A stretch of DNA of 45,969 nucleotides from Treponema sp. Lineage in GTDB: Bacteria > Spirochaetota > Spirochaetia > Treponematales > Treponemataceae. Within the stretch, counting starts at the first letter, position 1. Each line of letters starts with the position of its first letter. The stretch spans positions 1 through 45,969 of the forward strand of contig JAHAZA010000008.1 of NCBI GenBank assembly GCA_018385415.1, in the 5' to 3' direction. The notes below the pieces were generated by a model. That model made no database searches and was not told the origin of the DNA. It was given only the letters and a program-made list of their open reading frames with translations. This document shows positions 8,370 to 16,535 of this stretch, piece after piece. The translations under genes were made by a program, and so were the position numbers.

Positions 8370-8411
8370 AATTTTTCTCCTTTTTATGAAAATAAATAAT
8401 TAAAATTTGTT

Positions 8412-8464
8412 AAAAAAAAAATGGCTGCACAAACAAACACTAATCTAGTTTTATGCAACCATTT
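8412..8464 (-). promoter_or_regulatory. Terminator-like leader hairpin of the outer membrane gene
   Basis: On the minus strand an 11-pair stem (8454-8464 with 8419-8429, one G-U pair, loop of about 24 nt) is followed at once by a run of U (8420-8412). It lies between the predicted promoter and the ATG at 8369. As both genes here run outward, it has no upstream gene to terminate, so an attenuator is the natural reading. Confidence 0.5.
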
Positions 8465-8476
8465 GATAATGATAAT

Positions 8477-8505
8477 ACTATAATGATTTATATATTTTTT
8501 TTCAA
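8477..8505 (-). promoter_or_regulatory. Promoter for the outer membrane protein gene
   Basis: On the minus strand: TTGAAA (8505-8500), 17-bp spacer, TATAGT (8482-8477). Start of transcription is predicted near 8470. It overlaps the -35 of the divergent OPT promoter. Confidence 0.55.
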
Positions 8506-8528
8506 TAGGTGAAATTCTATGATATAAT
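8501..8528 (+). promoter_or_regulatory. Promoter for the OPT transporter operon
   Basis: A perfect TATAAT at 8523-8528 with a weak TTCAAT -35 at 8501-8506 (16-bp spacer). It is back to back with the outer membrane gene's promoter, sharing about 5 bp. Confidence 0.5.
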
Positions 8529-8566
8529 GGAAAAACTTAACTAACTTACAAAAAAGGAGTATTTTG

Positions 8567-10471
8567 ATGGCGACAGATAACGCTGAATTCAAACCTTACA
8601 TTCCGGCTAATAAAATTACTACGGAATTAACAGTAACATCAATAATCACTGGTATTATACTTGCCATTGTTTTTGGTGCTGCTAATGCATACCTTGGTCT
8701 TCGTGTAGGTATGACAATTTCTGCTTCAATCCCAGCTGCTGTAATTGCAATGGGAGTAACTAGAATCATTCTTAAAAAGAATTCTATTCTTGAAAGTAAC
8801 ATGGTTCAGACAATTGGTTCTGCAGGTGAATCTTTAGCGGCAGGTGCAATTTTTACAATGCCTGCACTTTTCCTTTGGGCAAAAGAAGGACTTATTGAAC
8901 AACCAAGCATTTTAACAATTTCCCTTATTACAGTTTGTGGTGGTATTCTTGGCGTTCTTTTTATGATTCCTCTTAGAAATTCAATTATTGTTCAGGAACA
9001 CGGAACTCTTCCTTATCCCGAGGCTCAAGCTTGTGCTGAAGTTCTTTTAGCTGGAGAAGAAAAAGGTTCTGAAGCAAAAGCTGTATTTGCGGGTATGGGT
9101 GTTGCTGCTGCTTTTAAGTTTATTATTGATGGACTTAAGATGGTTCCAGAAGTAATTTCAATTCCTCTTAAAGCATTGAAAACAGAATTTACTACAGAAA
9201 TTTATCCTGCAGTTGTGGCAGTTGGATATATTTGTGGTTATAAAATTTCCTCATTCCTTTTTGCAGGAGGCTTGCTGGCTTGGTTCGTAATGATTCCTGC
9301 AATTGCAGTTTTCGGTGGGAATACAGTATTGTTCCCAGCTAATTGTTCTGTTGCCGAACTTTATGCTGCTGGTGGTGCAAGTGCAATCTGGTCAAATTTT
9401 GTACGATATATTGGTGCAGGTGCTTTAGCGGCTGCTGGTATTATCAGTCTTATCAAATCACTCCCATTAATCTGTAAAACTTTTGCAAGTGCAATGAAAG
9501 GATTAAAAAATAGTACTGGTGTAAACAGTGACGACAGAACATCTAAAGATTTAAGCATTAAGTTTGTTTTGATTGGTGTCTTAGTTGTTGTTCTTGCAAT
9601 CTGGCTTCTTCCTCCAATTCAGGCAGGTTTGGTAAGCGCACTGTTGATTGTTTTATTTGGATTCTTCTTTGCTACTGTTTCGTCAAAAATGGTTGGTTTA
9701 GTTGGTTCTTCAAATAACCCGGTATCTGGAATGGCCATTGCCACATTACTCATTGCCACTATTCTTCTCAAGATTACAGGAGATACAGGCAGTCATGGTA
9801 TGGTAAGTGCAATAACAATTGGTTCTATTATTTGTATTATTGCTGCAATTGCCGGTGATACTTCTCAGGATTTGAAAACAGGTTACCTTCTTGGTGCTAC
9901 TCCTAAAAAACAGCAGATTGGTGAATTAATTGGTGCTGTAATTTCTGCTTTAACAATTGGCGGAGTTTTAATTCTTTTAAATACAGCCTGGGGATTTGGT
10001 TCAAAAGAACTTTCTGCACCACAGGCAACATTGATGAAGCTTGTTACAGAAGGTGTAATGAATGGAAATCTTCCCTGGAACTTTGTATTCATTGGTGCGG
10101 CTTGTACTGTAATTTTTGAAATTTTAGGTATGCCTTCTCTGGCAGTTGCAATTGGTATTTATCTTCCATTAGAACTAACAGCTCCAATTATGATTGGTGG
10201 TGTATTGCGTAAGATTATGGACAAGAAAAATAACAGTTCTTCAAGTGAAAGTTCAAGAGGTGTTCTCTTTAGTTCAGGCTTGATTGCTGGTGAAGGGTTA
10301 CTTGGTGTGCTTCTTGCAATTTTAACTGTTGCTGGTGTTGCAGATAAGATAGCATTTGGTGCAGCAATTCCAAATGTTGTAAGAGTTATAGGCTCAGTAG
10401 TAGTATTTGCTCTTCTTCTTGTTTTGATGGTTAAATACGCTCTTCCAGGTAAAAATGAAAAAGCTAAATAA
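8567..10471 (+). CDS. OPT family oligopeptide transporter
   Basis: 634 residues, strongly hydrophobic, with about 14-16 membrane spans and a short charged C-terminus. Family-typical strings are GAANAYLGLRVGMTISASIPAA near residue 38, PYPEAQACAEVL near 150, and GDTSQDLKTGYLLGATPKKQQ near 435. OPT proteins import peptides or metal-chelate conjugates using the proton gradient. The ATG at 8567 has AAGGAG 8 nt upstream; a TTG directly before it is not needed. It overlaps the PqqD-like gene by 17 nt, so the two are probably translated together. Confidence 0.9.
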   Translation: MATDNAEFKPYIPANKITTELTVTSIITGIILAIVFGAANAYLGLRVGMTISASIPAAVIAMGVTRIILKKNSILESNMVQTIGSAGESLAAGAIFTMPALFLWAKEGLIEQPSILTISLITVCGGILGVLFMIPLRNSIIVQEHGTLPYPEAQACAEVLLAGEEKGSEAKAVFAGMGVAAAFKFIIDGLKMVPEVISIPLKALKTEFTTEIYPAVVAVGYICGYKISSFLFAGGLLAWFVMIPAIAVFGGNTVLFPANCSVAELYAAGGASAIWSNFVRYIGAGALAAAGIISLIKSLPLICKTFASAMKGLKNSTGVNSDDRTSKDLSIKFVLIGVLVVVLAIWLLPPIQAGLVSALLIVLFGFFFATVSSKMVGLVGSSNNPVSGMAIATLLIATILLKITGDTGSHGMVSAITIGSIICIIAAIAGDTSQDLKTGYLLGATPKKQQIGELIGAVISALTIGGVLILLNTAWGFGSKELSAPQATLMKLVTEGVMNGNLPWNFVFIGAACTVIFEILGMPSLAVAIGIYLPLELTAPIMIGGVLRKIMDKKNNSSSSESSRGVLFSSGLIAGEGLLGVLLAILTVAGVADKIAFGAAIPNVVRVIGSVVVFALLLVLMVKYALPGKNEKAK

Positions 10472-10805
10472 AAAACAAGCTCCTAATCTTCTTGATTTAG
10501 TTCCTCATCCCTCTTCGAAACAACATTCCCAGATTGATGAGGAAGGAATGGTAACAATCTTTGTAGAAAACAAAGGTTTTTTCAATTTTGTTGCCCAGAA
10601 ATTATTTAAGAAACCACCTGTTTCCCAGATTCATTTGGAAGAGTTTGGTTCTTTTATCTGGCAGCAAATTGATGAAAAAAGAACTGTTAAAGAGATTGGT
10701 GATTTGTTACATGAAAAGTTTGGGGATAAAGCTGAACCTTTATATCCACGGCTTTCCATGTATATTCAAACATTGGTGAATTACGATTTTATTGAGTTAA
10801 AATAA
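10455..10805 (+). CDS. PqqD-like peptide-binding protein coupled to OPT transporter
   Basis: 116 residues. The segment from VTIFVENKGFFNFVAQKLFKKP to the C-terminus (IWQQIDEKRTVKEIGDLLHEKFG, then YIQTLVNYDFIEL) fits the PqqD/RRE winged-helix fold. In the known families that fold binds leader peptides and hands them to a modifying enzyme. The ATG lies inside the OPT gene and the two overlap by 17 nt. No radical SAM enzyme or precursor peptide is visible nearby. It may bind a peptide handled by the transporter; this is inference. Confidence 0.75.
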   Translation: MKKLNKKQAPNLLDLVPHPSSKQHSQIDEEGMVTIFVENKGFFNFVAQKLFKKPPVSQIHLEEFGSFIWQQIDEKRTVKEIGDLLHEKFGDKAEPLYPRLSMYIQTLVNYDFIELK

Positions 10806-10848
10806 TTCTGTGGGAGAGAGTTTTAATTTAATTTCCTGCCAAAAATAA

Positions 10849-10899
10849 ATGCATAAATATACATAAAATATTGCATAAAAATACATTTTAACATAAGAT
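10849..10899 (+). promoter_or_regulatory. Two ARG-box-like sites overlapping the ABC transporter promoter
   Basis: ATGCATAAATATACATA (10849-10865) and TTGCATAAAAATACATT (10871-10887) lie 22 bp apart, about two helical turns. Both resemble ArgR boxes (TGNAT, A/T-rich centre, ATNCA). The second overlaps the -35 TTGCAT (10871-10876) of a promoter with TAAGAT at 10894-10899 (17-bp spacer). Binding there would repress. No argR gene is in the window. Confidence 0.5.
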
Positions 10900-10934
10900 A
10901 ACACATGTTTTATTAACTTTTTGGAGGAATGTCT

Positions 10935-11735
10935 ATGAAGAAAGTTATTGGTCTTTTATTGGCAGTTATGACACTTGCTTGTGTTAGCTGTTCTAAAAAA
11001 ATTGAAAAAGGTGAATTTACCGTACAGAAAGGTAAGTATATGGTTGGTATGGAAATTGGATATCCACCATTTGAATACTATGCTGATGACGGTTCTACAC
11101 CAATGGGCTTCGATGTTCTTTTGGGTAAAGAAATTGCAAAACGTCTTGGTTTAGAAGCAGAATTCATTGATACAGCCTGGGATGGTATTTTTGCAGGTCT
11201 TGATACAGACCGTTATGATGTTGTAATGTCTGCCGCAACAATTACACCAGAACGTGTCGCAAATTATGATTTCTCAACTCCATATATTGGAAATGGACAG
11301 GCAATTATTCTCCGCAAAGATTCAACTCTTAATATTACAAAATTTGAAGATTTAGCAGGATTGAAGGTTGGATATCAGGCTGAAACAACATCTGATTTCT
11401 ATACAAAAAAACATTCAGCAGAATCAGGCTTTACATATGTTGAAAATGCATATGACAAAGTTATGAATGCTTATGATGATTTGAAATTAGGTCGTATTGA
11501 TGCAGTTGTATCAGACAGCTTAGTTGCAGTTAATTATCTTTCAGTTCCAAATACAGAATTTAAACAGGTTTGGAGTGCTGAGCCTGATGAATATTTTGGT
11601 GTTTGTATGAAGAAAGGAAATACTGTTCTTCAGGAAAAAGTTAATGCTATTTTGGAAGATATGAAAAAAGATGGTTCTTTGAAACAGATTTACATGGAAG
11701 TTTTCAATATGGACCTTTCAGATTCAATTAAATAA
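10935..11735 (+). CDS. Polar amino acid ABC transporter, substrate-binding lipoprotein
   Basis: 266 residues, SBP family 3. The lipoprotein signal MKKVIGLLLAVMTLACVSC has two possible lipid-bearing cysteines. The mature part has GMEIGYPPFEYY, GFDVLLGKEIAKRLG, AWDGIFAGLDTDRYDVVMSAATITPERV and DAVVSDSLVA, the usual amino-acid-binding pattern. The ATG at 10935 is preferred to 10929 because GGAGG at 10923-10927 is 7 nt away. It is first in a three-gene operon with permease and ATPase. The ARG-box-like sites upstream suggest arginine, lysine or ornithine, but the ligand is not proven. Confidence 0.9.
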   Translation: MKKVIGLLLAVMTLACVSCSKKIEKGEFTVQKGKYMVGMEIGYPPFEYYADDGSTPMGFDVLLGKEIAKRLGLEAEFIDTAWDGIFAGLDTDRYDVVMSAATITPERVANYDFSTPYIGNGQAIILRKDSTLNITKFEDLAGLKVGYQAETTSDFYTKKHSAESGFTYVENAYDKVMNAYDDLKLGRIDAVVSDSLVAVNYLSVPNTEFKQVWSAEPDEYFGVCMKKGNTVLQEKVNAILEDMKKDGSLKQIYMEVFNMDLSDSIK

Positions 11736-11755
11736 TTAAAAAGGAGACTTGCCTT

Positions 11756-12415
11756 ATGAATTTAATGCAAAAGATACTTGGTTGGCTTCCTCAATTATTG
11801 AGCGGTGCCAGAATTACAATATTACTTACTTTATGTTCTGTTTTGGCAGGTCTCCTTCTTGGAGTATTCCTTGCTCTTGGTTCAATGTCAAAGAGTAAGA
11901 TTATCCGTGGAATTTGCAAGGCATATGTCTTCTTTTTCCGTGGAACACCATTATTGATGCAGCTTTATTTTGTTTACTATGGACTTCCTGAAATAAGTAG
12001 AGCTTTAACAATTAACAGTAAGTTCCTTGCTGCATTTATTGCTTTCGGATTAAACTCTGGTGCTTATTGTTCAGAAATTTTCCGTTCGGCAATTCAATCT
12101 ATTGATAAAGGGCAGTTTGAAGCAGGTAAAGTACTTGGTTTAAGTTACTTCAAAACAATGAGATTAATAATTTTGCCACAGTCTATCAAACGTCTTATTC
12201 CACCTGTAGGAAACGAGTTTATTATGATGTTAAAGGATGCCTCTTTAGTATCTATCATCGCTCTTGCAGATATTACAAAGGTTACTAGAAGTATTCAGTC
12301 ATCAACAGCATCTTCTATGGTTTATATCCCTGCTATGATTTTGTATTTGATTATTACAGCAGTATTCACATTGATTTTCCACTGGTTGGAAAAGAAGAAC
12401 TCAGTTTACGAGTAA
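11756..12415 (+). CDS. Polar amino acid ABC transporter permease
   Basis: 219 residues of the HisM/GlnP type with about five membrane spans. The coupling-loop EAA motif is visible as GQFEAGKVLGLSYFKTMRLIILPQSIKRLIPP (around residues 120-152). FFRGTPLLMQLYFVYYG near 61 is a family hallmark. AAAAGGAG lies upstream of the ATG. As the only permease in the operon it probably forms a homodimer. Confidence 0.92.
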   Translation: MNLMQKILGWLPQLLSGARITILLTLCSVLAGLLLGVFLALGSMSKSKIIRGICKAYVFFFRGTPLLMQLYFVYYGLPEISRALTINSKFLAAFIAFGLNSGAYCSEIFRSAIQSIDKGQFEAGKVLGLSYFKTMRLIILPQSIKRLIPPVGNEFIMMLKDASLVSIIALADITKVTRSIQSSTASSMVYIPAMILYLIITAVFTLIFHWLEKKNSVYE

Positions 12416-12428
12416 CAGGAGGTAGATT

Positions 12429-13187
12429 ATGGATATGATTAGAGCAGAACATGTTAGTGTTACTTTTGGAAAACTTAATGTATTAAAAGATGTTTCTCTT
12501 TCAGTAAAACCTAAAGAAGTTGTTTGTATTATTGGTCCAAGTGGTGCTGGAAAATCAACTTTTCTTCGTGCTTTGAATCATTTGGAACATATTGATAACG
12601 GTTCTATTTACATTGAAAATACTCTTTTAACTCAGTATGAAAATGGAGTTAGAAAGCTTAAGATAAATTCAAAACAGAGAAGGGATATTCTTCTTGAAGT
12701 TGGAATGGTATTCCAAAGATTTAATCTTTTCCCACATAAGACTGCATTGGAAAATACAATGCTTGCACCTATGAATGTTTTGGGAAAATCTAAAGAAGAA
12801 GCAAAAGCAAAGGGAACTGAACTTTTACAGAGAGTCGGTTTAGGAGATAAACTTGATTCTTATCCAAATAAGCTTTCTGGTGGTCAGCAGCAGCGTGTAG
12901 CAATTGCACGTGCTTTGGCTATGGAACCAAAAACAATTCTTTTTGATGAACCAACATCTGCCTTGGATCCAGAATTGGTAGGAGAAGTTCTTCAAGTAAT
13001 GAAACAGTTAGCAAAAGATGGAATGACAATGGTTGTTGTTACTCATGAAATGGGATTCGCCCGTGAAGTTGCTGATCGTGTATTATTCATGGATGGTGGC
13101 GTAATTGCAGAAGAAGGAACTCCAGAAGAAATCTTCCAGCATCCAAAATCTGAAAGATTGCAGCAGTTCTTAAAATCTGTTTTATAA
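12429..13187 (+). CDS. Polar amino acid ABC transporter ATPase
   Basis: 252 residues, GlnQ/HisP type. Visible: Walker A GPSGAGKST near residue 37, Q-loop MVFQRFNLFPH near 97, signature LSGGQQQRVAIARAL near 152, Walker B ILFDEPTSALDP near 176, and switch histidine VVTHEMGFAREV near 207. AGGAGG stands 6-7 nt upstream of the ATG. It is 13 nt downstream of the permease. It may also power the orphan SBP/permease pair at 36620-38093, which lacks its own ATPase. Confidence 0.93.
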   Translation: MDMIRAEHVSVTFGKLNVLKDVSLSVKPKEVVCIIGPSGAGKSTFLRALNHLEHIDNGSIYIENTLLTQYENGVRKLKINSKQRRDILLEVGMVFQRFNLFPHKTALENTMLAPMNVLGKSKEEAKAKGTELLQRVGLGDKLDSYPNKLSGGQQQRVAIARALAMEPKTILFDEPTSALDPELVGEVLQVMKQLAKDGMTMVVVTHEMGFAREVADRVLFMDGGVIAEEGTPEEIFQHPKSERLQQFLKSVL

Positions 13188-13250
13188 TGCAAAATAGATT
13201 CTAAAAATTATTTTAGATTTGTGATTAATTATTAAGCCCTTAATAATCTT

Positions 13251-14606
13251 ATGAAAATAAAATCGAAATCATTTTTAATTCCTCTTTTTACAATTGCTTT
13301 TCCAATTATCCTGCAGGATTTTCTGTCTTCCTTTGTAAACATGTTGGATACAATCATGGTTGGACAGCTTGGTGCTGTAGATATTGCGGCAGTTGGACTG
13401 GGAAATCAGTTGTTTTTTGTAATGAGCCTTGGAGTTTATGGTATTGCTTCTGGGGGCCAGATTTTTATTGCCCAATATTGGGGAAGAAAAGATATTAAAA
13501 ATATTAATAAAACTACAGGAATGATGCTTAAACTGGCACTTTGTTTTACTGTTCTTTTTGCAAGTGTCAGCATTTTGTTTCCAGAATTCTGTCTTTCCAT
13601 TTATTCTAAGGATATAGAAGTAATCAGGCGTGGAGCACAATATTTGCGGGTTGTAGCACCAAGTTATCTTTTCTTTGGAATTAACGTTTCTTTTGCCGCT
13701 TCCTGTCGAAATACAGAACATCTTAAGCTTCCTGCTGTGGCAACAATTACTTCTGTATTTGTAAATGCTTTGTTAAATTATCTATTGATTTTTGGTGTAA
13801 ACATTGGTGGTGTACAGGTTATTAAGGCTCATGGAATTATTGGTGCCGCAGTTGCTACAGTTATTTCTAGAATTGTGGAAGCATTTATTGTAGTGGGTGG
13901 AGCCTATGCCAGAAAATATGTTATTGCAGCTCCAATTAAGAATTTCTTTGGGGCAGACAAGGGGTTCATAAAAAAATATCTTAAAATAAGTTTGCCGGTT
14001 CTGTTGAATGAATTGCTTTGGGGAAGTGGAATTTCCATGCAGTCTTCTATTTTTGCTCACAGCGGAACTTTGGTAATTGCTTCATTTAATATTATGAACA
14101 GTATTTCTAATCTTGTTTATCCAATTTGTCTGGGCTGTGGAAATGCTACTGCCATTATAATTGGGAAAACTATAGGAGAAGGCAGACTAGAAGATGCAAA
14201 GAGTCTGGCTCGCAAACAATGTGGCTTTATTGCTGCAATGGCTTTTTTTCTGGGATTTTTGATTATGCCACTGGCAAAACTTATGCCTTTTGTTTTTAAG
14301 GTAGAAGCAGAAGTTATTTCTATGGCTACGGTTTTTATAATTATTCGGGGTCTTATGTTTTCTTTTGATGCCTTTAATATGACATCTGTAGTTGGGGTTT
14401 TCCGTTCTGGTGGTGATACTCTTTTTGCACTGTTTATGGATGTAGGATTTATGTGGCTCCTTTCTTTGCCTTTAGGATGGCTTGCTGTTCTTGTGTGGCA
14501 TCTTCCATATTGGGCAATTTATCTTTGTATTTTAACAGAGCCAATTTGTAAAAGCATTGTGGGAATTATCAGACTGCTTAGCAACAAATGGTTAAGAAGA
14601 TTGTAA
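13251..14606 (+). CDS. MATE family multidrug/Na+ efflux transporter
   Basis: 451 residues with about 12 membrane spans and the MATE N-terminal pattern (FPIILQDFLSSFVNMLDTIMVGQLG, then ISRIVEAFIV). Family members export cationic compounds using Na+ or H+. No strong Shine-Dalgarno precedes the ATG. It lies 63 bp after the amino acid ATPase gene with no clear terminator between, so partial read-through is possible. Confidence 0.88.
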   Translation: MKIKSKSFLIPLFTIAFPIILQDFLSSFVNMLDTIMVGQLGAVDIAAVGLGNQLFFVMSLGVYGIASGGQIFIAQYWGRKDIKNINKTTGMMLKLALCFTVLFASVSILFPEFCLSIYSKDIEVIRRGAQYLRVVAPSYLFFGINVSFAASCRNTEHLKLPAVATITSVFVNALLNYLLIFGVNIGGVQVIKAHGIIGAAVATVISRIVEAFIVVGGAYARKYVIAAPIKNFFGADKGFIKKYLKISLPVLLNELLWGSGISMQSSIFAHSGTLVIASFNIMNSISNLVYPICLGCGNATAIIIGKTIGEGRLEDAKSLARKQCGFIAAMAFFLGFLIMPLAKLMPFVFKVEAEVISMATVFIIIRGLMFSFDAFNMTSVVGVFRSGGDTLFALFMDVGFMWLLSLPLGWLAVLVWHLPYWAIYLCILTEPICKSIVGIIRLLSNKWLRRL

Positions 14607-14631
14607 GCAGTCTAATAGGATATTTTCTTTT

Positions 14632-14703
14632 ATTAGTAATGATTCCTATTTACAAAACAGAATCTCTATAGTAAAATAATTCTTAATAGGAATAATTCCT
14701 ATT
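14632..14703 (+). promoter_or_regulatory. Twin operators and promoter for rubrerythrin-perR
   Basis: A perfect 19-bp palindrome AATAGGAATAATTCCTATT (14685-14703) and a 16/19 copy (14632-14650) lie 53 bp apart. Between them is a promoter: TTTACA (14649-14654), 17 bp, TAAAAT (14672-14677). The upstream site overlaps the -35, and the downstream site covers the predicted transcription start near 14684. This geometry fits a repressor, most simply the PerR-like protein of the same operon. Confidence 0.65.
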
Positions 14704-14730
14704 TATTAACTAAACAGAAAGGAGCTCAAA

Positions 14731-15267
14731 ATGAGTAAGTACGCAGGAACACAGACAGAAAAAAATCTTCAGACTGCATTTGCTGGAGAATCACAGGCAA
14801 GAAATAAATACACATATTTTTCTTCAGTTGCAAAAAAAGAAGGATATGAACAGATTGCAGCTTTATTTTTGAAAACTGCTGATAATGAAAAAGAACACGC
14901 AAAAATGTGGGCAAAAGAACTTGAAATGATTAGTTCAACTGCAGATAACTTAAAGGCTGCTGCAGAGGGTGAAAACTATGAATGGACAGACATGTATGAA
15001 GGTTTTGCAAAAACAGCAGAAGAAGAAGGATTCAAAGCTCTTGCTGTAAAATTCCGCATGGTTGCCGCTATCGAAAAGCATCACGAAGAACGCTATCGTG
15101 CACTTCTTAATAATGTAGAAACAGCCGCTGTATTTGAAAAATCAGAAGTAAAAGTTTGGGAATGCCGTAACTGTGGACACATTATTGTTGGAACAAAAGC
15201 TCCAGAAGTTTGTCCAGTATGTGCTCATCCTCAGAGTTACTTTGAAGTTCATGCTGAAAATTACTAA
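14731..15267 (+). CDS. Rubrerythrin
   Basis: 178 residues. The N-terminal ferritin-like diiron domain (1-135) shows FAGESQARNKYTYF, DNEKEHAKMWAKEL and AAIEKHHEERY, which supply the Glu/His ligands. The C-terminal rubredoxin-like domain (about 140-175) has CRNCG and CPVC. The protein reduces hydrogen peroxide in anaerobes. AAAGGAG lies upstream of the ATG. It is first in an operon with a Fur-family repressor gene 19 bp downstream. Confidence 0.95.
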   Translation: MSKYAGTQTEKNLQTAFAGESQARNKYTYFSSVAKKEGYEQIAALFLKTADNEKEHAKMWAKELEMISSTADNLKAAAEGENYEWTDMYEGFAKTAEEEGFKALAVKFRMVAAIEKHHEERYRALLNNVETAAVFEKSEVKVWECRNCGHIIVGTKAPEVCPVCAHPQSYFEVHAENY

Positions 15268-15286
15268 TAGTAATCAGGATAAATGA

Positions 15287-15694
15287 ATGCAGGTTAGAAA
15301 TACTAATCAGCGAAAGATTATTCTTGATATTATGAAGAATAATTTTTCGCATCCAACTGCAGATGAAATTTATGAAAAAGCCAGAACCATTGATGAACAT
15401 ATCAGTCTTGGTACTGTATATAGAAATTTGGGATTTCTTACAGAAACTGGGGAAATTCAGAAAATCTGTGTCACTAATGGTTCTGATCATTATGATAGCA
15501 GTCTTCATGAACATTATCATTTTCACTGTAGTAAATGTGGCAAAATGTATGATGTTCCAGAGACTGTTCGTGTAGAAACGTCTAATTTTTCTGACGAAAT
15601 GTCAAAAAAAGGCTTTAATGTAAATTCCTTTAATTTGATATTTACCGGCTTATGTCCAGAATGTAATCTCAAAAAAATTAATTTTTGTTATTAA
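15287..15694 (+). CDS. Fur family peroxide-type regulator (PerR-like)
   Basis: 135 residues. The winged-helix part (1-78) has TADEIYEKARTIDEHISLGTVYRNL. It is followed by metal-ligand strings DHYDSSLHEHYHFHC and two CxxC pairs (CSKC and CPEC) for the structural zinc. The gene is cotranscribed with rubrerythrin, as in many anaerobes, and probably represses the operon through the twin palindromes. PerR rather than Fur is inferred from this context. The Shine-Dalgarno is weak. Confidence 0.85.
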   Translation: MQVRNTNQRKIILDIMKNNFSHPTADEIYEKARTIDEHISLGTVYRNLGFLTETGEIQKICVTNGSDHYDSSLHEHYHFHCSKCGKMYDVPETVRVETSNFSDEMSKKGFNVNSFNLIFTGLCPECNLKKINFCY

Positions 15695-15720
15695 AAGGAT
15701 ATAACAAATAACCCTAATGA

Positions 15721-16431
15721 TTATTTAATCAGATCTTTAATAATTTCACTGGCAATAATTAATCCTGATGTGGAAGGGACAAAAGCGTTGCTTCCAGGGG
15801 CAGGAGAATTGCCTTTTAATTCAGCACCTTCTGTATATTTTGGTACAATGGCTTTTTCTTTTGAGTAAACTACCTTCACATTTGTAATTCCACGTTTTTT
15901 ACATTCCTGACGCATTACTCGTGCTAATGGACATACACTGGTTTTTGAAATATCAGTAACTTCAAATTGGGTTGGATCCATTTTGTTTCCTGCACCCATA
16001 GCACATATGATTTTTGTCTTAGCTTCTTTTGCCTGAATAATCAGTTGAATTTTCGCAGTAACGGTATCAATTGCATCCACAACGTAATCATATTTTTTAA
16101 AATCAAACTGAATTTTTGTTTCTGGTAAATAAAAACATTTATAAACATTAACTTCTGCAGCAGGATTAATGTCCAAAATTCGTTCCTTCATTACATCAAC
16201 CTTATATTTTCCAACTGAGGAATGTGTAGCAATAATTTGCCGATTTAAATTTGTAAGGCTCACAGTGTCGTTGTCTATTAAATCAATATGCTGGATTCCA
16301 GAGCGAACCAGAGCTTCTACAACATAGCCTCCAACTCCCCCAATTCCAAAAACTGCAATGTGTGCTTTGTTTAAGGTTTCCATGGCCTCTTTGCCAATTA
16401 GTAATTCTGTACGTGAAAATTGATTTAACAT
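15721..16431 (-). CDS. tcdA: tRNA threonylcarbamoyladenosine dehydratase
   Basis: TcdA cyclises t6A37 of tRNAs to ct6A using ATP. The 236-residue protein begins FSRTELLIGKEAMETL, as TcdA proteins do. It then has GIGGVGGYVVEALVRSGI near residue 30, a NLNRQ motif near 67, and CAMGAGNKMDPTQFEVTDISKTSVCPLAR near 142. No cysteine-desulfurase or MoaD partner is nearby, favouring TcdA over MoeB or ThiF. The -10 box lies 6 nt from the ATG with no Shine-Dalgarno. Confidence 0.88.
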   Translation of the reverse strand: MLNQFSRTELLIGKEAMETLNKAHIAVFGIGGVGGYVVEALVRSGIQHIDLIDNDTVSLTNLNRQIIATHSSVGKYKVDVMKERILDINPAAEVNVYKCFYLPETKIQFDFKKYDYVVDAIDTVTAKIQLIIQAKEAKTKIICAMGAGNKMDPTQFEVTDISKTSVCPLARVMRQECKKRGITNVKVVYSKEKAIVPKYTEGAELKGNSPAPGSNAFVPSTSGLIIASEIIKDLIK

Positions 16432-16437
16432 AATAAT

Positions 16438-16443
16438 ATTATA
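16438..16443 (-). promoter_or_regulatory. -10 box of a probable leaderless tcdA transcript
   Basis: TATAAT on the minus strand, 6 nt before the ATG at 16431. The upstream bases are AT only, with no purine-rich ribosome site. The -35 is not convincing. Confidence 0.5.
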
Positions 16444-16535
16444 GCAAAAAAATCAAAACAATAATTATTTTATTAACAAATTCAACATATTATTTTATAC
16501 TGTTTAATAGTATTTAATATATGGAGAAATAGTTT

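Noticed and set aside
13275..14060. Long minus-strand frames opposite the MATE gene
   Set aside because: They are shadows of the clear MATE coding sequence, with no domain pattern or ribosome sites.
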